Both the position numbers and the translations under genes were made by a program. DNA of 64,000 bases from Salinicoccus sediminis (lineage in GTDB: Bacteria; Bacillota; Bacilli; Staphylococcales; Salinicoccaceae), in contig NZ_LAYZ01000024.1 in NCBI RefSeq assembly GCF_000986795.1, positions 62,001 through 126,000 of the forward strand, given 5' to 3'. The notes under the pieces are model-generated. The model made no database searches. It was not told the DNA's origin and worked only from the letters and a program-made list of their open reading frames with translations. Shown piece by piece: positions 57,705 through 64,000 of the stretch; positions within the stretch are counted from its first letter, which is position 1; every line of letters starts with the position of its first letter.

Positions 57705-58716
57705 GGATCCTGACTCCGCTTTCTCCGGTCACAGTACCGATAATCTGTGGGGATTCACCGGCCGATTCAAGTGCCCGGAGTGCCTCGTCCGCATCATTTT
57801 CATCAACTGCAACTATGAATCCAATACCCATATTGAAAACGTTGTATGCTTCCCGGGAGTCGATTCCGCCGAGTTCGAGCAGCCATGAGATGATACGGGG
57901 CACTTCAATGCCGCTCACGTCAACATCCGCACCGAGATCTCCGGGCAGCGCGCGTGGAATGTTTTCAATGAACCCTCCGCCGGTAATATGACTCATCGCT
58001 TTGACATCCACTTTTTCCACGAGCGCCTGCACGCTTTTCACATAGATGCGCGTCGGCTCAAGCAGCTGGTCGATGATCGGCCGGCCGCCAAGGTCTTTGT
58101 TTACATCAATATCATTGTCGGCAATGAGTTTCCTCACCAGACTGTAGCCGTTGGAATGGATGCCGCTTGAAGCGAGTCCGATGATCCTGTCACCCGGTTT
58201 CACGCCGGAGCCGTCGATGTACTCATCCTTCTCAACCGCGCCGGCGGCGAAGCCGGCGATATCGTATTCGCCGCTTCCGTACATCTCTCCCATTTCGGCA
58301 GTCTCCCCGCCGATCAGTGCACAGCCGGCCTGCACGCAACCCTCCGATACACCGTCCACGATGTCAGCAACCATTTCCGGGATCACTTTATTGACAGCGA
58401 TGTAATCGAGGAAATAAAGCGGCTCGGCGCCTGTCGTCAGAATATCGTTTACACACATCGCCACCGCATCGATGCCGATCGTATTATGACGGCCGTGATC
58501 GATCGCGAGCTTGAGTTTCGTGCCGACGCCGTCCGTGCCCGATACGAGCACCGGCGCCTTCATATTGAGTTTGGACAGGTCGAATGCCGCACCGAAACCG
58601 CCCAGGCCCCCGATGACTTCCCTGCGCATCGTACGCCGGACATGGGTCTTCATTCTTTCAACCGCTTCATAGCCGGCTTCGATGTCGACGCCGGCCTTCT
58701 TGTATTGTTCTGACAT
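57694..58716 (-). CDS. purM: Phosphoribosylformylglycinamidine cyclo-ligase (PurM)
   Basis: This 340-residue AIR synthetase shows [34 protein letters not shown] and [13 protein letters not shown], the standard PurM motifs. It closes the imidazole ring using ATP. It begins one base after purF and overlaps purN. Confidence 0.97.
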   Translation of the reverse strand: MSEQYKKAGVDIEAGYEAVERMKTHVRRTMRREVIGGLGGFGAAFDLSKLNMKAPVLVSGTDGVGTKLKLAIDHGRHNTIGIDAVAMCVNDILTTGAEPLYFLDYIAVNKVIPEMVADIVDGVSEGCVQAGCALIGGETAEMGEMYGSGEYDIAGFAAGAVEKDEYIDGSGVKPGDRIIGLASSGIHSNGYSLVRKLIADNDIDVNKDLGGRPIIDQLLEPTRIYVKSVQALVEKVDVKAMSHITGGGFIENIPRALPGDLGADVDVSGIEVPRIISWLLELGGIDSREAYNVFNMGIGFIVAVDENDADEALRALESAGESPQIIGTVTGESGVRIHGR

Positions 58717-58717
58717 G

Positions 58718-60136
58718 TCAGACTCCTTTCGTCTTCAGGTCTTTTTCCTGAGGCAGGACCTGGTCGATGATCTCAATCGGATAGTTTCCCGTAAAGCATG
58801 CATCACACTGCCCTCTTGAGCCGTATGAATGATAGACATCATGCATCGCATCCACCGACAGGTATGTCAGGGAGTCCGCATCGATTTCCTCACGGATCTC
58901 CTCGGTGGATTTCTGTGATGCGATGATTTCCGCATGGGTGGACACATCGATGCCGTAGAAACATGGATTTTTAAGCGGCGGTGAGGATACACCCATATGC
59001 ACCTCTTTTGCCCCCGCCTTCCTGAGTGCCTTCACGATGAAGCGGCTCGTCGTCCCGCGCACGATGGAGTCGTCGATGACGATGATGCGTTTCCCTTCGA
59101 CAACATCCCGCACCGGTGAGAGCTTCATGCGCACAGCACGTTCGCGCGCCTCCTGCCCCGCGGAGATGAACGTCCTGCCGACGTAGCGGTTCTTCAGGAG
59201 CCCCTGCTCCTGTTTGATGCCCGCCTCCTCCGAGAACCCCTTGGCTGCAGCCAGACTCGAATCCGGCACACCAATGACGATGTCTGCATCCACATCCATC
59301 TCTCTGGCCAGCTGTTTGCCGAGCGATTTGCGGATCGTGTACGTTGAAGTGTGACGGAATTCTGAATCCGCCCGTGCGAAGTATATATATTCCATCGAGC
59401 ACATATTCGGCTTCTCGCTGTCTGTGTACCTGTCGAAGTCGATGCCGTCATCACTCAGGGTGATCAGCTCTCCCGGCTCGATATCACGGATGTACTCCGC
59501 ACCGGTCGCCGTAAATGCACATGTCTCACTGGCCACACAGTATGAGTCATCTATCTTGCCGAGCATGAGCGGGCGGACGCCGTGGTCATCGAGCGCAATC
59601 GTCAGTGAATCCTCATCCAGCACGACGAAGGCGAATGCACCCTTAAGCTGCCTGAGTGCCGACTTCATGCGCGTCTTCCTGTCACTGCTCTTGTTCTTGC
59701 GCAGCAGATGTGCCAGGACTTCCGAATCGGATGATGTCTGGAAGATCGCGCCGTCATCCTCCAGTGCCTCGCGGAGCCTCACCGCGTTCACGAGATTGCC
59801 GTTATGGGCGAGGCCGAGGTCGCCGCGGTGGCTCTTGAACAGGAACGGCTGTACATTGGACAGCTCGCTGCCGCCCGTCGTCGCATACCTCACGTGCCCG
59901 ATGGCATGCGGGAACTCGCGCAGGGAGACCAGCTGGTCCTTGGACAGCGCCTCGGTCAAAAGCCCCATGCCGCGGGCGCCGAACAGATACTCGCCGTTTG
60001 CGCAGACGATGCCCGCGCCCTCCTGGCCCCTGTGCTGCAGGCTGTGGAGTCCGATATACGTCAGTTCGCTTGCGCGCTCATGATTCCATACTCCGAATAT
60101 TCCACATTCCTCGTTCAATCCACGGATGTCATACAT
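58718..60136 (-). CDS. purF: Amidophosphoribosyltransferase (PurF)
   Basis: This 472-residue enzyme is the first committed purine step. The start [11 protein letters not shown] shows a ten-residue propeptide before the catalytic Cys11, as in Bacillus PurF. The glutaminase domain is followed by the PRTase motif [11 protein letters not shown]. Cysteines typical of the 4Fe-4S form appear in the C-terminal half ([17 protein letters not shown]). The start at 60136 overlaps purL by 22 bp. Confidence 0.96.
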   Translation of the reverse strand: MYDIRGLNEECGIFGVWNHERASELTYIGLHSLQHRGQEGAGIVCANGEYLFGARGMGLLTEALSKDQLVSLREFPHAIGHVRYATTGGSELSNVQPFLFKSHRGDLGLAHNGNLVNAVRLREALEDDGAIFQTSSDSEVLAHLLRKNKSSDRKTRMKSALRQLKGAFAFVVLDEDSLTIALDDHGVRPLMLGKIDDSYCVASETCAFTATGAEYIRDIEPGELITLSDDGIDFDRYTDSEKPNMCSMEYIYFARADSEFRHTSTYTIRKSLGKQLAREMDVDADIVIGVPDSSLAAAKGFSEEAGIKQEQGLLKNRYVGRTFISAGQEARERAVRMKLSPVRDVVEGKRIIVIDDSIVRGTTSRFIVKALRKAGAKEVHMGVSSPPLKNPCFYGIDVSTHAEIIASQKSTEEIREEIDADSLTYLSVDAMHDVYHSYGSRGQCDACFTGNYPIEIIDQVLPQEKDLKTKGV

Positions 60137-62295
60137 TTCGGGATTGCCCCTTCCCACGCTTCTGCAACTTCAGCAAGATCCCTGCTGATTTCAGCGTCGC
60201 GTGTTTTGATTCTAAATCCTTCTTCTGTCAGTCTTCCTATCTCCACTGCATCTTTGATTTCTTTTCCTGCATCCGCAACAATGATGTATCTCGATGCATT
60301 CTCGGCGAAGAGATCCTCGCCGTCGATGTCCACGGAAACATCCACTCCGAGCCCATGGAATGCAGCGAGCTGTGCCAGTTTGACAGCGATGCCGCCGCGC
60401 CCCAGCGGGGAAATCTTCCTGATGTCACCTTCTGTGAGGCGCCGGCGCAGATCCATGCCGCGGCTGTATTCGAGTTCAAGGTCGATGCCGCGGACCTGTT
60501 TCGACACTTCATCATCGATCAGTTTTTCGATCTGGCTGCCGGCGAACGATTTCTCCGTTTCGCCCACCAGGTACAGTGCGTCGCCCGCTCCGATGGACAG
60601 GCCGTCCATGAAATTCACATCCTCGATCAGCCCGACCATGCCGATGACCGGCGACGGCAGGATGGAAGCGGTCCTGTTTTCGTTATACAGGCTCACGTTG
60701 CCGGAGACGACCGGCGTTGCAAGTGCCCGGCAGGCTTCCGCCATCCCTTTCGTCGATTCTTCAAGCTGGCTGTAGATTTCAGGGTTTTCAGGGCTGCCGT
60801 AGTTCAGGCAGTCCGTCATCGCAAGCGGCTCCGCCCCTGTCGCGATGATGCTTCTGAACGTCTGCGCGACCACTTCCTTGCCGCCGTTGTATGGATCCGC
60901 GTACACATAGCGGCTCTTGCCGTCGATTGCCATCGCAATCGCCTTCTGTGTCCCTTCGACCCTGACAATGCCGGAGCCGAATCCGGACTTCTGTACCGTA
61001 TTCGAACCGACCTGGTTGTCATACTGCTCGTAGATGTAGCGCTTGGAACCATGTGTCGGGTGGCCGGCCAGTTCATCGAACACTCTGTTCAGATCCTCTT
61101 TTGAATAGTCATGGACCTTTTCATCCGTCTCCGGTTTCTCTCCTTCAAGGATGTAGACCGGCGCTTCGTCGGACAGCGGCTGCACCGGGATGTCCGCATA
61201 CAGTTCATCTTCATAATAAAGTTTCAGCCTGTCCGAATCCGTCACCTCGCCGATGACAGCCGCATCAAGCTCAAAGTCTTCGAACATGTCGAGGAACTTC
61301 TGCTCCGTACCGTCCTCGACAACGAGCAGCATGCGCTCCTGCGTTTCGGAAAGCATCATTTCATACGGGGAGATCCCCTCTTCCCTCACCGGTACCTGAT
61401 CGAGGTAGAGGTTCATGCCCGCTTCGCCTTTGGCCGCCATTTCAGAGCTTGAGGAAGTAAGGCCGGCTGCGCCCATGTCCTGGATGCCGACGAGTTCAGG
61501 CTGGTCGATGGCGGCAAGCGTCGACTCCATGAGTTTCTTGCCAGTGAACGGATCGCCGATCTGCACGGACGGGCGTTTGGATTCCGATTCCTCACTCAGC
61601 TCTTCCGAGGCGAATGTTGCACCGTGAATGCCGTCGCGGCCTGTTTTGAGGCCGACGTAGATCACCTTGTTGCCTGCACCTTTCGCCGTACCCTTCTGCA
61701 CTTTGTCATGGTCCATTACGCCCACGCACATTGCATTCACGAGCGGATTCCCGTCATATGACGGATCGAACTCCACTTCCCCGGAAACCGTCGGTATGCC
61801 GATGCAGTTGCCGTAGCCGCCGATGCCGGAAACGACGCCCCGCAGCAGGCGGCGGTTGTTCGCTTCAGTCAGCTCTCCGAACCTGAGGGAATTGAGCAGC
61901 CCGATCGGGCGTGCACCGATGGAGACGATGTCGCGGATGATGCCGCCGACACCCGTTGCCGCCCCCTGATAGGGTTCGACTGCAGACGGGTGGTTATGTG
62001 ATTCCACTTTGAAGACGACCGCCTGGTTGTCACCGATGTCCACAACACCCGCACCTTCGCCCGGTCCCATCAGCACGCGGTCGCCGGAAGTCGGGAACTG
62101 TTTGAGGAAAGGTTTTGAATGCTTGTATGAGCAATGTTCACTCCACATTACAGAGAAGATGCCGATCTCCGTATAGTTCGGCTCACGGCCGAGAATATCG
62201 ATCACCTTATCGTATTCCGCATCCGTCAGCCCCATTTCCGCATAGAGCTTCTGGTTTCTGATATCTTCTGTCGTCGGTTCAATGAATCTGGACAT
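60115..62295 (-). CDS. purL: Phosphoribosylformylglycinamidine synthase subunit PurL
   Basis: This 726-residue small-type PurL works with PurS and PurQ. It shows [48 protein letters not shown] and the C-terminal AIR synthetase-like repeat. It uses ATP and ammonia supplied by PurQ to make FGAM. Its start overlaps the purQ end by 17 bp. Confidence 0.97.
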   Translation of the reverse strand: MSRFIEPTTEDIRNQKLYAEMGLTDAEYDKVIDILGREPNYTEIGIFSVMWSEHCSYKHSKPFLKQFPTSGDRVLMGPGEGAGVVDIGDNQAVVFKVESHNHPSAVEPYQGAATGVGGIIRDIVSIGARPIGLLNSLRFGELTEANNRRLLRGVVSGIGGYGNCIGIPTVSGEVEFDPSYDGNPLVNAMCVGVMDHDKVQKGTAKGAGNKVIYVGLKTGRDGIHGATFASEELSEESESKRPSVQIGDPFTGKKLMESTLAAIDQPELVGIQDMGAAGLTSSSSEMAAKGEAGMNLYLDQVPVREEGISPYEMMLSETQERMLLVVEDGTEQKFLDMFEDFELDAAVIGEVTDSDRLKLYYEDELYADIPVQPLSDEAPVYILEGEKPETDEKVHDYSKEDLNRVFDELAGHPTHGSKRYIYEQYDNQVGSNTVQKSGFGSGIVRVEGTQKAIAMAIDGKSRYVYADPYNGGKEVVAQTFRSIIATGAEPLAMTDCLNYGSPENPEIYSQLEESTKGMAEACRALATPVVSGNVSLYNENRTASILPSPVIGMVGLIEDVNFMDGLSIGAGDALYLVGETEKSFAGSQIEKLIDDEVSKQVRGIDLELEYSRGMDLRRRLTEGDIRKISPLGRGGIAVKLAQLAAFHGLGVDVSVDIDGEDLFAENASRYIIVADAGKEIKDAVEIGRLTEEGFRIKTRDAEISRDLAEVAEAWEGAIPKCMTSVD

Positions 62296-62959
62296 GATTT
62301 GCCTCCCACTTGGTCATTTCCTCAAATAATTTCAATCCGTCGTCGCTGCCGAGCAGCGTCTCAAGCGCCCGTTCAGGGTGCGGCATCATGCCGAGCACAT
62401 TGCCGCGTTCGTTGATGATGCCCGCGATGTCATTCCTCGACCCGTTCGGATTTTCATTGTACGTCAGTACTATCTGGTTGTGCGCTTTGAGCTTTTCGTA
62501 TGTCGCATCGTCACAGTAGTAGTGGCCTTCACCATGGGCCACCGGGTATACGACATCTTCGCCCTGCCCGTAGCCGCGGGTGAACAATGTCTCACTGTTG
62601 GCGATTTTCAGCGATTCGTCGCGCGAGATGAAAGTATGCTGGTCGTTGAAGATGAGTGCACCCGGCAGGAGCCCGATTTCGGTCAGGATCTGGAAACCGT
62701 TGCATATGCCGAGAACGGGTTTGCCCGCCTCCGCCGCTTCCTTGATCGCTTTCGTCACCGGGGCGACCGCCGCCATCGCGCCGCTGCGGAGATAGTCGCC
62801 GAAGGAGAAGCCGCCGGGGATCAGCACACCGTCGTATCCGGCGAGCGATGCCGCCCGGTAATCTACAAATTCTGCCTCAGCCCCCGCTTTCAGAGCGGCA
62901 TTCAGCAGGTCGCGGTCACAGTTGGAACCCGGGAACTGTATTACAGCGAATTTCTTCAT
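62279..62959 (-). CDS. purQ: Phosphoribosylformylglycinamidine synthase subunit PurQ (glutaminase)
   Basis: This 226-residue class I glutamine amidotransferase has [23 protein letters not shown], the nucleophile Cys in VLGICNGFQ and the C-terminal MMPHPERA with the catalytic His. It provides ammonia to PurL. Its start overlaps the purS stop by 4 bp. Confidence 0.97.
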   Translation of the reverse strand: MKKFAVIQFPGSNCDRDLLNAALKAGAEAEFVDYRAASLAGYDGVLIPGGFSFGDYLRSGAMAAVAPVTKAIKEAAEAGKPVLGICNGFQILTEIGLLPGALIFNDQHTFISRDESLKIANSETLFTRGYGQGEDVVYPVAHGEGHYYCDDATYEKLKAHNQIVLTYNENPNGSRNDIAGIINERGNVLGMMPHPERALETLLGSDDGLKLFEEMTKWEANHVQIH

Positions 62960-63213
62960 TCCGACACCTCATCCAGAATCGTATACTCATACGTTTCAAT
63001 CACTGTATTGGTGAACAGGCGTTCAGACAGGGATTTGACGATCCTGTCAATGTTGTCTGCTTCTGTTTCGTCAATGTCAAAATAGAGGATCTTGCCCACG
63101 CGGATGTTGCTGATTTCATCATGGCCGAGTTCATGCACTGCACGGTTCAGCGCCTCACCCTGTGTATCGAGCACCTGCTGCTGTAATGTCACTTTAAGTT
63201 CTACCTTTTTCAT
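62956..63213 (-). CDS. purS: Phosphoribosylformylglycinamidine synthase subunit PurS
   Basis: This 85-residue small subunit bridges PurL and PurQ. It shows the typical [18 protein letters not shown] and the [10 protein letters not shown] strand. It overlaps purC and purQ by a few bases. Confidence 0.96.
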   Translation of the reverse strand: MKKVELKVTLQQQVLDTQGEALNRAVHELGHDEISNIRVGKILYFDIDETEADNIDRIVKSLSERLFTNTVIETYEYTILDEVSE

Positions 63214-63914
63214 TATTTTACTGCCTCCATCTTTTCATAGAATTTTGTATAAGTATCGATCAGTGAGCCTGTACTGTTGCGGTAGACATCCTTGTCGAAA
63301 TTTTCATCGGTCTCGGCGTCCCATATGCGGCATGTATCCGGTGAGATTTCATCGGCGAGGAGGATGTTCCCTTCATTGTCCCTGCCGAATTCGACTTTGA
63401 AATCGGCCAGTTCCATGCCCATCATGTCCATCATCCTGATGAGGACTTTGTTGACTTTGAGCGCCGCCGCCTTCAGTTCCCCGATCTCCGCTTTTGTCGC
63501 AAGACCGAGCTTCAGCACATGGTCGTCTGTCAGTATCGGATCATCAAGTGCATCTTCCTTATAATAAAATTCCACAAGCGGCGGTTTGAATTCATCACCT
63601 TTTTTAAAGCCGAGCCGCCTGACGATGCTCCCGGCCGCCCTGTTGCGCACCGTCACTTCAAGCGGGATGATGCCCAACGGTTTCACCGTCTGTTCCGTAT
63701 CGCTGATGCGTTCGATGAAATGGGACTTGACGCCATTTTTCTCAAGATATTTGAAGATATCGGAGGAAATCAGATTGTTCAGCCGGCCCTTGCCTTCCAT
63801 GAAATCACGTCTCGCACCATTGCCTGCCGTCACTTCATCCTTATATTCAATGCGGAGCACTTCGGGATCTTCAGTCTTAAAGACTTTTTTCGCCTTGCCT
63901 TCATACAGCAGCAT
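63213..63914 (-). CDS. purC: SAICAR synthetase (PurC)
   Basis: This 233-residue ATP-dependent enzyme joins aspartate to CAIR. It shows [11 protein letters not shown], the [10 protein letters not shown] segment, LVEFYYKED and [15 protein letters not shown] chose ATG at 63914, 8 nt after AAAGGAG. A GTG at 63917 overlaps the purK stop. It is followed directly by purS. Confidence 0.97.
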   Translation of the reverse strand: MLLYEGKAKKVFKTEDPEVLRIEYKDEVTAGNGARRDFMEGKGRLNNLISSDIFKYLEKNGVKSHFIERISDTEQTVKPLGIIPLEVTVRNRAAGSIVRRLGFKKGDEFKPPLVEFYYKEDALDDPILTDDHVLKLGLATKAEIGELKAAALKVNKVLIRMMDMMGMELADFKVEFGRDNEGNILLADEISPDTCRIWDAETDENFDKDVYRNSTGSLIDTYTKFYEKMEAVK

Positions 63915-64000
63915 CACTTGGTCTCCTTTGTGAAATCGCGGCTGAGCGCGTCCAGTGTATTTTCGAGGTTGCCGGTGAGTACGGTGACATGTCCCATCTT
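63914..64000 (-). CDS. purK: Phosphoribosylaminoimidazole carboxylase ATPase subunit PurK (partial, 5' end off window)
   Basis: Only the last 28 codons are present. They read [20 protein letters not shown] and a short charged end, the usual PurK C-terminus. The TGA stop overlaps the ATG of purC. purE and the operon promoter would lie beyond the window. Confidence 0.88.
   Translation of the reverse strand, partial: KMGHVTVLTGNLENTLDALSRDFTKETK

Overview
This 64 kb window is a chromosomal block of a low-to-mid GC Firmicute of the family Staphylococcaceae. Gene order follows Bacillus and Staphylococcus (ctaGFEDCB/ctaA, pyc, ftsW, ylaN, ylaL, ylaH, typA, suhB, yktB, yktA, pdhDCBA, ykyA, def, rpoY-rnjA, ktrA, cydBA, ptsIH, auxA, purDHNMFLQSCK). 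A GC content near one half (by eye), a caa3 oxidase and strongly acidic tails and linkers on several proteins fit a halophilic or halotolerant genus such as Salinicoccus. The genus is an inference. I see no rRNA, tRNA, insertion sequence, prophage, CRISPR array or recognisable defence island.

Layout. 1-7150: the caa3 cytochrome c oxidase operon on the minus strand (ctaB, C, D, E, F, then ctaG from its own promoter), with ctaA divergent. 7145-13158: pyc with an upstream cre site, an unrecognised 275-residue gene, ftsW and ylaN. 13306-18964: ylaL, ylaH, typA, ylaF, a NERD-like/zinc-ribbon gene pair that may be joined by -1 frameshifting, suhB and yktB. 19074-31526: the branched-chain amino acid cluster. 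The operon ilvB-ilvN-ilvC-leuA-leuB-leuC-leuD-ilvA sits behind a T-box leader, a promoter and a CcpA site. A separate transporter-ilvD unit faces a TetR gene. 32478-38860: a DUF4064 membrane protein (possible AuxB), yktA and the pyruvate dehydrogenase operon. 39030-42827: ykyA, def, two small genes, rpoY and rnjA. 42880-47418: ktrA, cydAB with a Rex-like operator, and a UMF1-type transporter. 47680-53734: ptsHI, a DUF697-like gene, an rRNA methyltransferase, hutG and an AuxA-like membrane protein. 53932-64000: a small acidic ORF and the purine operon from purK (partial) to purD.

The genes join central carbon flow (HPr/EI, pyruvate carboxylase, pyruvate dehydrogenase) to respiration (caa3 and bd oxidases), branched-chain amino acid synthesis from pyruvate, and purine synthesis. 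The sequence shows carbon-catabolite sites at pyc and ilvB, amino-acid sensing at ilvB and a redox-type operator at cydA. Nearly all transcription units end in clear intrinsic terminators, several of them shared by convergent genes.

The most unusual items are the in-frame A AAA AAG heptamer between the NERD-like and zinc-ribbon ORFs, an ilvA gene with no acceptable start codon before its conserved N-terminus, four CTGTTATA half-sites around the pdhA promoter, a 32-residue cationic ORF with its own terminator, and a pair of 34-35 bp direct repeats downstream of ptsI.
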